From WLJO01 sp032117595 (GTDB lineage: Bacteria; Actinomycetota; Acidimicrobiia; Acidimicrobiales; Ilumatobacteraceae), in the NCBI GenBank assembly GCA_032117595.1, contig JAULYZ010000017.1, positions 121,283-185,282 of the forward strand: DNA of 64,000 nucleotides, written 5' to 3'. The notes below the pieces were generated by a model, which did not search any database, was not told the origin of the DNA, and saw nothing but the letters and a program-made list of their open reading frames with translations. A program made the translations under genes and the position numbers. Shown piece after piece: positions 23,764 through 31,714 of the stretch (the first letter of the stretch is position 1; each line of letters starts with the position of its first letter).

Positions 23764-24768
23764 TCAGAGTGTTTTCAGGAAGCCGAGGAGGGCCGAGTTG
23801 AACGCAGCTGGTGCTTCCTGTTGGGTCCAGTGGCCCGCGCCCTCGATCATCGTGTGCCCCCGGAAGTTCGGCAACAGGTTCTGCATGCGCTCGATGCCGC
23901 CCGGGTCCATGACGAGTACCGGATCCATCGATCCACCGATGAAGTAACTCGGCATGCTGACGCGCTCGGGGCCGAGGTCCTTCACGACGTCGAAGTTCGC
24001 GTCGAGGTTGCGGTAGTAGCTCACCGGACCGAAGAAGCCGCTCGCCGTGAACAGGTCGGTGTACGTGTCGAGGTCCGCCGCCGTGAGCCACGGGCCCTCG
24101 GGGCCTGCGTAGGGGAGCGCCGGGGGCTCGGACATCTGGGTCAGAAAGCCGGTTCCCTCCATCGGTGGCAGCTCGGTGGGCAGGTTGCCGGGTCCGCCCC
24201 ACCCGCGACCCGATGCGCCCCACAGCGTCTTGGCCATCGAGTACCGCGGGTCTGCACCCAGCTCCGCCTCGGCGGGGCCGACCTGTTGGAAGTAGAGGAT
24301 GTAGAAGAAGCGGTCTCCGTACAGCATGCGCATGAGGTCGGTGGGCCGACCCGGCCACGCAACGAACGGCACACTCACGCCAACCACTGCCCTCACGCGT
24401 TCGGGGTACAGGCGCGCAAGCTCCCACACGATGAGCGCGCCCCAGTCGTGGCCCACGAACACACCTTGTTCGTGTCCGGTCTGGTCGAGGATGCCGAGCA
24501 GATCAGCAGTGAGGTGCTTGATGCCGTAGTCGCTCACGTCGCTGGGTCGAGACGAACGGCCGTAGCCGCGCTGGTCGGGAGCGATGGCGTGGTAGCCCGC
24601 GTCGGCGAGCGGCTGCAGCTGATGGCGCCATGAATGTGCTGCTTCGGGGAAGCCGTGGCTCAGGATCACGGGAGGGTTCCCCGGGGTCCCGGCCTCGAGG
24701 AGGTCGAGTTCGACGCCGTTCACGGCAGCGCGGCGCGTGCGGATGGGAGATGAGGGCATGGCGCTCAT
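23764..24768 (-). CDS. Alpha/beta hydrolase, epoxide-hydrolase-like
   Basis: A 334-residue alpha/beta hydrolase. The oxyanion motif is HGFPEAAHSWRHQ, the nucleophile elbow is GHDWGA with aspartate as in epoxide hydrolases and haloalkane dehalogenases, and the catalytic histidine is in GAGHWTQQE. HGFP with a lid tyrosine (FYILYFQQ) favours epoxide hydrolase. The start is ATG 24768 (MSAMPSS), 4 bp after the ung stop; a second ATG at 24759 is equally possible. The long frame upstream overlaps ung and is rejected. ung and this gene are probably one unit. Confidence 0.87.
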   Translation of the reverse strand: MSAMPSSPIRTRRAAVNGVELDLLEAGTPGNPPVILSHGFPEAAHSWRHQLQPLADAGYHAIAPDQRGYGRSSRPSDVSDYGIKHLTADLLGILDQTGHEQGVFVGHDWGALIVWELARLYPERVRAVVGVSVPFVAWPGRPTDLMRMLYGDRFFYILYFQQVGPAEAELGADPRYSMAKTLWGASGRGWGGPGNLPTELPPMEGTGFLTQMSEPPALPYAGPEGPWLTAADLDTYTDLFTASGFFGPVSYYRNLDANFDVVKDLGPERVSMPSYFIGGSMDPVLVMDPGGIERMQNLLPNFRGHTMIEGAGHWTQQEAPAAFNSALLGFLKTL

Positions 24769-24772
24769 GTTG

Positions 24773-25471
24773 TCATGCAGGGTTGCGCGGCGGGATGGCC
24801 CAGTCGATGGGGGTCCTCCCGGCCTCGACCAGCGCAGCGTTCGCCCGTGAGAACGGTCGGCTCCCGAAGAAGCCGTTGCGGGCGCTGAGCGGCGACGGGT
24901 GCGCGGACTCGATGACGACGTGACGCTCGTTGTCGATGAGCGGACGCTTCTTGCGGGCATACGCGCCCCAGAGGATGAAGACCACGCAGTCGGGCTTGGC
25001 ATTCACCACACGGATCACCTCATCGGTGAAGGTCTCCCATCCCTTGCCGGCGTGCGAGCCCGCTGCATGGGCGCGCACCGTGAGCACCGCATTGAGGAGC
25101 AGCACCCCCTGGCGGGCCCAGTGCTCGAGGTTCCCGTGATCGGGTGGCGGGCAGCCGAGGTCGGTCTCCAGTTCGGCGTGGATGTTGGCGAGCGAGGGTG
25201 GGATGGCAACGCCCTCGGTGACGCTGAAGCACAATCCGTGTGCCTGGCGGGGGCCGTGGTAGGGGTCCTGGCCCAGGATGAGCACGCGGGTCTCCGCGTA
25301 CGACGTGAGGCGGAGCGCAGAAAAGACCTGTTCAGCGGGCGGATACACCGCCGACCGGGCGCGTTCGGCCCGCACGAAGGCCTGCAGATCGCGCCAGTAC
25401 GACTTGTCGAACTCACCCCGCAGGAGCGGGTTCCAGTCGGTTCGGGAGGAGTCGGTCGGGAGGTTTGTCAC
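24773..25471 (-). CDS. ung: Uracil-DNA glycosylase (family 1)
   Basis: Removes uracil from DNA at the start of base-excision repair. The 232-residue protein has the water-activating loop GQDPYHGPRQAHGL with D69, the uracil-binding strand LLLNAVLTVRA, and the leucine loop HPSPLSARNGF. The length is normal for Ung. It starts with GTG 25471; no clear Shine-Dalgarno sequence or -10 element is seen next to it. Confidence 0.96.
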   Translation of the reverse strand: MTNLPTDSSRTDWNPLLRGEFDKSYWRDLQAFVRAERARSAVYPPAEQVFSALRLTSYAETRVLILGQDPYHGPRQAHGLCFSVTEGVAIPPSLANIHAELETDLGCPPPDHGNLEHWARQGVLLLNAVLTVRAHAAGSHAGKGWETFTDEVIRVVNAKPDCVVFILWGAYARKKRPLIDNERHVVIESAHPSPLSARNGFFGSRPFSRANAALVEAGRTPIDWAIPPRNPA

Positions 25472-25582
25472 GTTCTGCGCTCACGCCACCACGTGGAGGG
25501 ACTTTCGGGTATCATCACGTTCTGTAGTGAAGTAGTCACCGAGCGAGTGGATCGTTCGGCCCCGCCTCGAGGAGGAACCACC

Positions 25583-25702
25583 ATGATGACCGTCACCCAC
25601 GGCAAGCCGCTCTCGGCACAGAGTTTCTCCCGCATCGTGCGCCTCAGTGGGTTCTTCTTCGCCCTCACGGTGCTCATTGCAGCACCCGCCATCGCCCTCT
25701 GA
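25583..25702 (+). CDS. Small membrane or exported peptide (39 aa)
   Basis: A 40-codon frame starts with ATG 25583 and has the ideal Shine-Dalgarno GGAGG 7 nt upstream. It encodes a polar N-terminus (MMTVTHGKPLSAQSFSRIVR) and then a hydrophobic segment ending APAIAL. A single membrane helix or a signal-peptide-like sequence is likely. It sits in the gap between ung and an LLM gene and is not an antisense shadow of either. I do not recognise a family. Confidence 0.55.
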   Translation: MMTVTHGKPLSAQSFSRIVRLSGFFFALTVLIAAPAIAL

Positions 25703-25722
25703 TCCCGGGCGTCGCCCGGCGA

Positions 25723-26685
25723 TCATCGGCTGAGGCGAGCGAGTTCGCGCAGCAACCGTGAGCCCGACGGGTCCTCGCCGGTAACCGGCGCAATCGCGAT
25801 CCGGTCCATTCCTGCATCGCGGTACTGCGTCATGCGTTCCACGATCTCGCGAGGCGAGCCGAAGAGTCCGAAGGTGCGCGGCAAGGCGTCGGGGATGTCG
25901 GCTGCCATCGCCGGCAGCGCCACCGTTCCGCTGCGTGCACGTTCGACGAGATCCGCAAAACCTGCCTCTGCGATCTTCTCGCCGTAACCGGGTGGGTGCA
26001 GGTACGCAACGAGCTGTGCTGCTGCCTGCTGAAAACTCCTGGGCCCCGGGTCGAGGCCCGCCATCATCCACGTGGCGAGTGTGGGACGCGCACGACCGGC
26101 CGCGGCCGCTGCCTCGTCGAGCATCCTGCGGTAGGGAACCACCTGTTCGGGTGTCGACATGTTGAGGACCACGCCATCGGCATGCGCTGCAGCGAACTGC
26201 GTGAGGCGAGGACCGAACACGGCGACGCGCAGTTCACCACCGGGAGGGTCGAGACGGAGCCGGTATCCGCCCGGGCCGCGTCCGCCCGCAAGCAGGGGCC
26301 GGAGCGCCTCGAAGGTCTCGATCACTGCGGTGCCCATGCGTTCGTACGCACGTCCGTGCCACTGCTCGACCACCACGGGGGAGGAAGCACCGATCGCAAG
26401 ATGCGCGGGCCGCCCGCCGAGCGCAGCAACCGACGACACCGCCATGGCGAGCGACACGGAGTCGCGCACCTTCACTGCGAGCGGCCCGAGCACGATCGAG
26501 ACGCGTGACGTGGTGCGGGCAACGGCACCGGCGAGTGCTGCAGCATCCCAAGTTGTCATCTCGCCGATCCACAGTTCGTGTGCCCCTGCCGCTTCTGCGT
26601 TCGCCGCGATCTCGATCGCCTCGGTGGCAGGCCGGTCGAACCAGAACGGCAGTGTCACGTCCAGCGGCATCGGGAGGCGCTGCAT
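25723..26685 (-). CDS. LLM-class flavin/F420-dependent oxidoreductase
   Basis: A 320-residue TIM-barrel enzyme of the luciferase-like monooxygenase family, many of whose actinobacterial members use cofactor F420. Conserved parts are LWIGEMTTWDAAALAG, VSIVLGPLAVKVRDS, LGGRPAHLAIGASSPVVVE, and the C-terminal GLFGSPREIVERM. The start is ATG 26685 or the GTG 3 bp before it; both overlap the stop of the upstream gene (GTGATG). The substrate is unknown. It is translationally coupled to the uncharacterised gene upstream. Confidence 0.87.
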   Translation of the reverse strand: MQRLPMPLDVTLPFWFDRPATEAIEIAANAEAAGAHELWIGEMTTWDAAALAGAVARTTSRVSIVLGPLAVKVRDSVSLAMAVSSVAALGGRPAHLAIGASSPVVVEQWHGRAYERMGTAVIETFEALRPLLAGGRGPGGYRLRLDPPGGELRVAVFGPRLTQFAAAHADGVVLNMSTPEQVVPYRRMLDEAAAAAGRARPTLATWMMAGLDPGPRSFQQAAAQLVAYLHPPGYGEKIAEAGFADLVERARSGTVALPAMAADIPDALPRTFGLFGSPREIVERMTQYRDAGMDRIAIAPVTGEDPSGSRLLRELARLSR

Positions 26686-27134
26686 CACGACCTCCCGAAC
26701 TCACTGGCGCCGAGTTCGTCGAGCAACGCAGCGGTCTCGGTGATGAGCACGTCGAGGAGTCGGGCGGTGGGTCCGTCCACCGATGCATCGACCGACGAAC
26801 GTGCGGCGCAGTAACGCTCATCGAGCAGGTTCAGAAGCGTCGTACGCGCGATGGCGGCCTCGGCGCTCCCGGGAGGAGCACTGCGGAGCACCGCCGCAGC
26901 GGCGTCGACCTCGCCGCCGGGCGAACGCACCAGCGAATCGGTGTCGATGCCCGGGACGACGGGCATCCGTTCGCCCCACCGACGGATGTGGTCGCCGTGG
27001 ATGGCGCACCACCGGCCGGTGAGGTTCGTGTCTGCATCACCGAGAGCACCCAGCGAGGCTGATGCTGTCTCGAGCAGTTTCCGCTCGACCCAGATCGACG
27101 CACCGGCAAGGCGGGCGAGCGAGTGGATGTCCAT
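26685..27134 (-). CDS. Uncharacterised protein, helical, coupled to the LLM gene
   Basis: A 149-residue, mostly helical soluble protein (SLARLAGASIWVERKLLETASASLGALG at the front; LLNLLDERYCAARSSVDASV and LDVLITETAALLDELGA near the end). The spacing of helices suggests a ferritin-like bundle, but no metal-binding ExxH pair is visible. It shares bases with the LLM gene (TGATG), so the two are made together. No function can be assigned. Confidence 0.6.
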   Translation of the reverse strand: MDIHSLARLAGASIWVERKLLETASASLGALGDADTNLTGRWCAIHGDHIRRWGERMPVVPGIDTDSLVRSPGGEVDAAAAVLRSAPPGSAEAAIARTTLLNLLDERYCAARSSVDASVDGPTARLLDVLITETAALLDELGASEFGRS

Positions 27135-27152
27135 GAACCGGTCGGCTCGCGA

Positions 27153-27374
27153 CTAGGCGGTGGGCAGCGTTCGGGCAGTGGGGTTCGCTGCCAGGAACGC
27201 CGCCGGGAGCGGCTGCCCGGTGACCTCGTCGAGGAAGTAGGTGCCGGCCTCGAGCCGGGCGAGGGCCACTTCCACATCGGCGAGCTCGGCGGCAATCGCG
27301 TCGAGGTCGACCACCACGGCAGGTGCCGCCTGCACCTCGTTCGACTGCATCTCGTTCGCCCGATCGGGTTCCAT
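27153..27374 (-). CDS. DksA/TraR-like short protein lacking zinc cysteines
   Basis: A 73-residue protein. Its second half, LADVEVALARLEAGTYFLDEVTGQPLPAAFLAANPTART, follows the DksA/TraR C-terminal pattern (a helix, then AGTYGxCExCGxPIPxxRLxAxPxAR), but both expected cysteines are gone: FLDEVTG stands where GxCExCG is normal. The fold may be kept without zinc. The start ATG 27374 has a TAGGCT hexamer 8 nt upstream (27383-27388), back to back with the cyclophilin promoter. A role at RNA polymerase is only a guess. Confidence 0.65.
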   Translation of the reverse strand: MEPDRANEMQSNEVQAAPAVVVDLDAIAAELADVEVALARLEAGTYFLDEVTGQPLPAAFLAANPTARTLPTA

Positions 27375-27403
27375 CGGGCGACAGCCTAGAGCGACAGCGT
27401 CGG

Positions 27404-27409
27404 TAGGGT
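27404..27409 (+). promoter_or_regulatory. -10 element TAGGGT of the cyclophilin gene
   Basis: TAGGGT ends 7 nt before ATG 27417. It favours this ATG over the in-frame GTG at 27408, which lies inside the element. Confidence 0.5.
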
Positions 27410-27416
27410 GCAGGCC

Positions 27417-27974
27417 ATGCCGTATCCCTTCCCCGCCCTCGATGGGTCCTCGCCGAAGACCCAGCAGTTCAACGACATCCCCGAGATGGGCATCGATCCC
27501 GCAAAGCGGTACACCGCAACCATGGACACCTCGATGGGAACAATGGTGATCGCTCTCGATCCCATCAAGGCGCCCAAGACGGTCAACAACTTCGTGTTCC
27601 TGTCGCTGTACCACTACTACGACGGCATCATCTTCCACCGCATCATCAACGGTTTCGTCTGCCAGGGTGGCGACCCCACGGGAACGGGCCGCGGCGGTCC
27701 CGGCTACCGATTCGAGGACGAACTCCCCAAGCCGGGCCAGTACGAGATCGGTTCACTCGCGATGGCGAATGCCGGGCCGAACACGAACGGTTCGCAGTTC
27801 TTCCTCATCAGCGGCCCGAGCGGTGTGCAGTTGCCGCCCGCCTATGCGTTGTTCGGCAAGGTCGTGAAGGGTCTCGAGGTCGTCGATTCGATGCAGCGCG
27901 TGCCCACCGGTGGTGGGGATCGACCCAAGACCGATGTGGTGATCAACTCGGTCACCATCACCGTCGCCGACTGA
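27417..27974 (+). CDS. Peptidyl-prolyl cis-trans isomerase, cyclophilin type
   Basis: A 185-residue cytoplasmic cyclophilin that speeds proline isomerisation in folding proteins. The core YYDGIIFHRIINGFVCQGGDPTGTGRGGPGY contains the catalytic arginine and the conserved FHRxI and QGGDP motifs. MANAGPNTNGSQFFL and ALFGKVVKGLEVVD complete the fold. No signal peptide is present. It is a single gene with its own promoter, and the MFS gene is convergent 6 bp away. Confidence 0.95.
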   Translation: MPYPFPALDGSSPKTQQFNDIPEMGIDPAKRYTATMDTSMGTMVIALDPIKAPKTVNNFVFLSLYHYYDGIIFHRIINGFVCQGGDPTGTGRGGPGYRFEDELPKPGQYEIGSLAMANAGPNTNGSQFFLISGPSGVQLPPAYALFGKVVKGLEVVDSMQRVPTGGGDRPKTDVVINSVTITVAD

Positions 27975-27980
27975 CGGCCG

Positions 27981-29249
27981 TCAGACCGGCACCCGACGCG
28001 CACCGGGTCGGTACGCAAGCGTCACCACGCCGAGCAGTGCAGCAATACAGGCGCTGACCACGCCCATCACGGCGTAACTCGACCACTGCAGCGCGAAGCC
28101 GGCGAGCAGCGAGGCGGTGCCGGAGGCGAGGAACGTGGCCGAGTCCGAGATCGCTTGGATCCGCGGGCGCTCGAACGACTCGACGGCGTCGGTGACGAGG
28201 GTCGAACCCGCAACGAAGTTCGCGTTCCAGCCCACCCCCAGCACGAAGAGCGCCGTGATCATCAATGCGTGATTGCCGGGCTGGGCGAGTGCTGCGAGCA
28301 TGCATCCCGCAATCAGCACCGCACAACCGCCGACGAGCACGGCCGTCCGGCCGATGCGGTCGATGAGCCAGCCCGAGATCGGCGATGGCGCGTACATGCC
28401 GAGGACGTGACCGGAGATGACGGTGCCGATGGCGTCGGCGGAATAGCCGTTGTCGTGGAGGTGCACCGAGGTCACCGACATCACCGCCACCATCACCACC
28501 TGCCCGGCAACGAGGGCGATCAGCGCCAACTGGAGGGTGGGGCGTCGCAGGCACGAGCGCACGTCGACGTCGACGGTCTCGGTGGTCGCCGGTTCGTCGC
28601 GCAGCTTGCGTGACAACTCACGCGGATCGGGTCGGATCACCGCCCAGCACGCAACTGCCGCCACCACATACACACCGCCGCCCACCACGTAGGCACCGCC
28701 GAGCTCGGGTATCCCGAGGTGCTCCATCATCCGCCCGGAGGGTCCCCACAGTTTGGGGCCGAACACCACACCGATGGTGCTCGCCCACACGACGATCGAG
28801 ACGGCGCGACCGCGTCGGGCGTCGGGCACGACATCGGCGGCGGCGAACCGCGACTGCTGACTCGCCGTGTTGCCGAACCCGAACATGAGCAGACCGATGA
28901 GCACCAGTGGGTACCACTGCCATCGCGCAGCGAGTCCGATGACGACGCCGCCGAGCGCACCGATGAGATAGCCACCGATCAGGGTCGGCCGGCGCCGGTT
29001 CCTCCCGAGGCGGCGGGTGAGCAGCATCGCACCGAGCGCCGTACCGCCCATCATGGCGAAGCTCCCGGTTCCGATGAACGTCTTGGAGTCGAGGAGATCC
29101 TCGATGAGCAGTGCGGTCCCGGTGAGTCCGATGAGCTGTCCGAGCCCGCCGAGCGCCGAACTGCTCATCAGCCCGCCGAGGATCCGGTACTCGGTGCGGC
29201 GCGGGATCGCCGACCGGACCTCGGCCTCGGGATGCTCTGCGACCGCCAC
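27981..29249 (-). CDS. MFS transporter
   Basis: A 422-residue transporter with about 12 membrane helices. The loop between helices 2 and 3 reads LTRRLGRNRRRP, a form of the MFS GxxxDRxGRR motif, and a second copy near the middle is GWLIDRIGRTAV. It may be an exporter, but the substrate is unknown. The start GTG 29249 is supported by TAGGTT 6 nt upstream on the minus strand. It is divergent from the YcaQ-like gene. Confidence 0.88.
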   Translation of the reverse strand: MAVAEHPEAEVRSAIPRRTEYRILGGLMSSSALGGLGQLIGLTGTALLIEDLLDSKTFIGTGSFAMMGGTALGAMLLTRRLGRNRRRPTLIGGYLIGALGGVVIGLAARWQWYPLVLIGLLMFGFGNTASQQSRFAAADVVPDARRGRAVSIVVWASTIGVVFGPKLWGPSGRMMEHLGIPELGGAYVVGGGVYVVAAVACWAVIRPDPRELSRKLRDEPATTETVDVDVRSCLRRPTLQLALIALVAGQVVMVAVMSVTSVHLHDNGYSADAIGTVISGHVLGMYAPSPISGWLIDRIGRTAVLVGGCAVLIAGCMLAALAQPGNHALMITALFVLGVGWNANFVAGSTLVTDAVESFERPRIQAISDSATFLASGTASLLAGFALQWSSYAVMGVVSACIAALLGVVTLAYRPGARRVPV

Positions 29250-29255
29250 GGTCCG

Positions 29256-29261
29256 AACCTA
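29256..29261 (-). promoter_or_regulatory. -10 element TAGGTT of the MFS gene
   Basis: On the minus strand TAGGTT ends 6 nt before GTG 29249, implying a leaderless mRNA. Confidence 0.5.
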
Positions 29262-29340
29262 TTCCGCCAGCGGTGGTTGCGCCGTGTACACAGAGCAGGC
29301 AGCACCGGCATCGGCAGCAGGTGGCTAGCGTCCCGCACCG

Positions 29341-30561
29341 ATGGGCTCGTTGCGATCGGACGGAGTCTCGCTCCCCGAGGCGAGACGGATTGCGCTGTCG
29401 TCCCAGGGCCTCACGGGTTCCCGACCCGCAGGGCGAATCGACCTGCGTCACCTGCGACAGGTGCTCGGATGCATGGGAATCATCCAGATCGACTCGGTGA
29501 ACGTGCTGGTCCGCAGCCAGGAACTCCCGCTCTTCGCCCGTCTCGGGCCCCATCCGCGTGATCTCATCGAGCGCGCAACACAGCGCGCCGAGCTCTTCGA
29601 GTACTGGGTCCACGAGGCATCGCACGTGCCCACCGAGCACCACCCGCTCCACCGCTGGAAGATGGCACAGCCGCACCGTTGGCGCGGCGTCGATGCCGTG
29701 GGCCGTCGGCGTTCGCTCGTCGAGCGTGTGTATGCACAGGTTCGCGATGAGGGTCCTGTGGTTGCCGGCGACCTCGCCGAGCGAACGGGTCCGAAAGGGC
29801 CGTGGTGGGATTGGGACGAGACCAAGCGCGCCCTCGAGTACCTCTTCTGGTGCGGGCGTATCACGGCGCGCCGTCGCCCTGCGGACTTCGCCCGGGTCTA
29901 CGACCTGACCGAGCGCGTCCTCCCACCTGCTGTCGTGAACGCCCCGACACCGTCGGAGAGCGAGGCACGCAAGGAGTTGCTCGCACTCGCCGCATCGCAC
30001 CTCGGTATTGCAACCCTGTCCGATCTCGTCGACTATCACCGGCAGGACACCGCACCGTGCCGGCCACTGGTGCGCGAACTGCTCGACGAGGGACGACTCA
30101 CGGCGGTGCGTGTCGAGGGATGGCGCGAACCCGCCTACGTCATTCCGTCGGTGAGCGTGCCGCGCGCCGTCGAGGCCTGCGCGCTGCTCTCGCCGTTCGA
30201 TCCCGTGGTGTGGAACCGGGCACGGACCGAGCGGCTCTTCGGCTTCCGCTATCGGATCGAGATCTACACACCCGCACACAAGCGGGTGTTCGGCTACTAC
30301 GTGCCGCCGATCCTGCTCGGGGACGAACTCGTCGGGCGGCTCGATCTCAAGGCACACCGGGCCGAGCGAGTACTCGAGGTCCGCGGTGCATTCGTGGAGG
30401 AGGCTCATGCCGCTCCGGCGGAGCGTCGTCGGGTGGCGAGCGCGCTGGCAGGGGAACTCGTGCAGATGGCGGCGTGGCTCGGGCTCGAGCGCGTACACGT
30501 CGCCCGCAATGGCTCGCTCGCCAGCGCACTGCGGCGCGAGCGACTCACCGTCGCTCACTGA
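29341..30561 (+). CDS. YcaQ/AlkZ-like winged-helix protein (HTH_42 family)
   Basis: A 406-residue protein built of three winged-helix domains and a C-terminal beta-barrel, the family that includes the DNA crosslink glycosylases AlkZ and YcaQ. The proposed catalytic signature is IQIDSVNV near residue 48, that is QID. The C-terminal hallmark is SPFDPVVWNRARTERLFGF, with KRVFGYYVPPILLGDELVGRLD after it. Unhooking of bulky or crosslinked bases is inferred from the family. ATG 29341 lies 9 nt after TAGCGT (29326-29331). It is a single gene. Confidence 0.85.
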   Translation: MGSLRSDGVSLPEARRIALSSQGLTGSRPAGRIDLRHLRQVLGCMGIIQIDSVNVLVRSQELPLFARLGPHPRDLIERATQRAELFEYWVHEASHVPTEHHPLHRWKMAQPHRWRGVDAVGRRRSLVERVYAQVRDEGPVVAGDLAERTGPKGPWWDWDETKRALEYLFWCGRITARRRPADFARVYDLTERVLPPAVVNAPTPSESEARKELLALAASHLGIATLSDLVDYHRQDTAPCRPLVRELLDEGRLTAVRVEGWREPAYVIPSVSVPRAVEACALLSPFDPVVWNRARTERLFGFRYRIEIYTPAHKRVFGYYVPPILLGDELVGRLDLKAHRAERVLEVRGAFVEEAHAAPAERRRVASALAGELVQMAAWLGLERVHVARNGSLASALRRERLTVAH

Positions 30562-30598
30562 CGGTGCCGTGATGTGACAGCTGCGATGTTGCGAGCGG

Positions 30599-30922
30599 CT
30601 ATCGACGCCGCTTGCGCCGCTGGGGCGGGGTGGCCTTCGCCTTGATGGCATCGAGCGGTGGTCCCTGCAAGCGGCGCCCGGCGGTGTCGAAGACTTCGTC
30701 GAGTCCCTTGCGGTCGATGTCGGGCGGCTCACCGGGAGCCTCGAACTGCACGGGGATCTCCTGCTTGGGCTTGGGCTGCAGGATCTCGCCGAGGCCGAGC
30801 ATCGCGGCACCGAGCATCTGGCCGGGTCGACTCGTTCGCTTCAGTGTCGACTTGGGACGATCGTCGTCCGGATCGTCGTCGAAGTCCTCCGGGGCGAACT
30901 CGTCGTCGGGATCCTGGGGCAC
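30599..30922 (-). CDS. Uncharacterised acidic-to-basic protein
   Basis: A 107-residue protein with a very acidic N-terminus (DDEFAPEDFDDDPDDD), a hydrophobic middle (GQMLGAAMLGLGEILQP), and a basic tail (PPQRRKRRR). Start GTG 30922. No signal peptide or known domain is seen. The opposing charges at its ends suggest interaction with nucleic acid or self-association, which is speculation. It is divergent from the GATase gene, 38 bp apart. Confidence 0.6.
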   Translation of the reverse strand: MPQDPDDEFAPEDFDDDPDDDRPKSTLKRTSRPGQMLGAAMLGLGEILQPKPKQEIPVQFEAPGEPPDIDRKGLDEVFDTAGRRLQGPPLDAIKAKATPPQRRKRRR

Positions 30923-30960
30923 TCGGTCAGTCTTGCAGCACGGGAGTAGATTCGTTCCTC

Positions 30961-31704
30961 ATGCTCCCGTTGATCGCCGTCGCCGGTCGTATCGGTGGCG
31001 CAGGGAAGGTGTCGCGAGTCGAGGTGTCGTTCGCCGGGATGCGGTACCTGCAGGCACTCATCCGTGCGGGCGCCGAGCCGGTGACTCTTGCACCGCGTGA
31101 GATGTCCGATGACGACGCACGTCGGGTGCTGTCTCGCTTCGACGGGCTGCTGCTCATGGGTGGCGCCGATGTGGACCCGGCGCTCTACGGGCAGGAGGCA
31201 CATCACCGCACCTACGGGGTCGACCGGCGCAACGACGAGTTCGAGATCGTGCTCGTTCGTGCTGCGAGCGCCATCGGGCTCCCGGTGCTCGCCGTGTGCC
31301 GTGGCATGCAGATTGCGAACGTGGCGTTCGGCGGCACCCTGCATCAGCACCTTCCCGAGATCGACCGGCCGGTGCAGATCGCCCACGGGCCCCATGGCTT
31401 CCCGTCGCCCACCGAGGGCGTCGAGCACGAGCTCGAGCTCGCACCGGGGAGCCTGCTCGCCAAGGCGCTCGATGGGCACGTGACCCCGCCCGCGATCTCG
31501 TATCACCATCAGGCGGTCGACCGACTCGGTGATGGCTTTGTCGCCACAGCGTGGGCACCCGACGGGCACGTCGAGGCGATGGAGCGCGAGTCGGGTTGGT
31601 TCGTCTGTCTGCAGTGGCATCCCGAGGACACTGCGCCCGTCGATCCGGCGCAGCAGCGCATCTACGACGCCTTCGTCGAGCAGGCACGCAGCGCGCGGCG
31701 TTAG
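30961..31704 (+). CDS. Class I glutamine amidotransferase-like hydrolase (PuuD family)
   Basis: A 247-residue protein of the gamma-glutamyl-GABA hydrolase type (peptidase C26). The nucleophile motif is VLAVCRGMQIANVAFGG, and the His-Glu pair is LQWHPEDT. SRFDGLLLMGGADVDPALYG is the family's oxyanion-side motif. It would cut gamma-glutamyl amides. The start ATG 30961 follows TAGATT (30947-30952) by 8 nt. Its TAG stop forms part of the -10 hexamer of the next gene. Confidence 0.92.
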   Translation: MLPLIAVAGRIGGAGKVSRVEVSFAGMRYLQALIRAGAEPVTLAPREMSDDDARRVLSRFDGLLLMGGADVDPALYGQEAHHRTYGVDRRNDEFEIVLVRAASAIGLPVLAVCRGMQIANVAFGGTLHQHLPEIDRPVQIAHGPHGFPSPTEGVEHELELAPGSLLAKALDGHVTPPAISYHHQAVDRLGDGFVATAWAPDGHVEAMERESGWFVCLQWHPEDTAPVDPAQQRIYDAFVEQARSARR

Positions 31705-31707
31705 CGT
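31702..31707 (+). promoter_or_regulatory. -10 element TAGCGT overlapping a stop codon
   Basis: The TAG stop of the GATase gene is the first half of TAGCGT, which ends 7 nt before GTG 31715. The MBL gene can thus have its own leaderless transcript. Confidence 0.45.
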
Positions 31708-31714
31708 CGTCGTC

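Noticed and set aside
24775..25002. N-terminal extension of the epoxide-hydrolase-like gene
   Set aside because: The extension is antisense-free but overlaps ung in another frame, and the protein is full length from ATG 24768.
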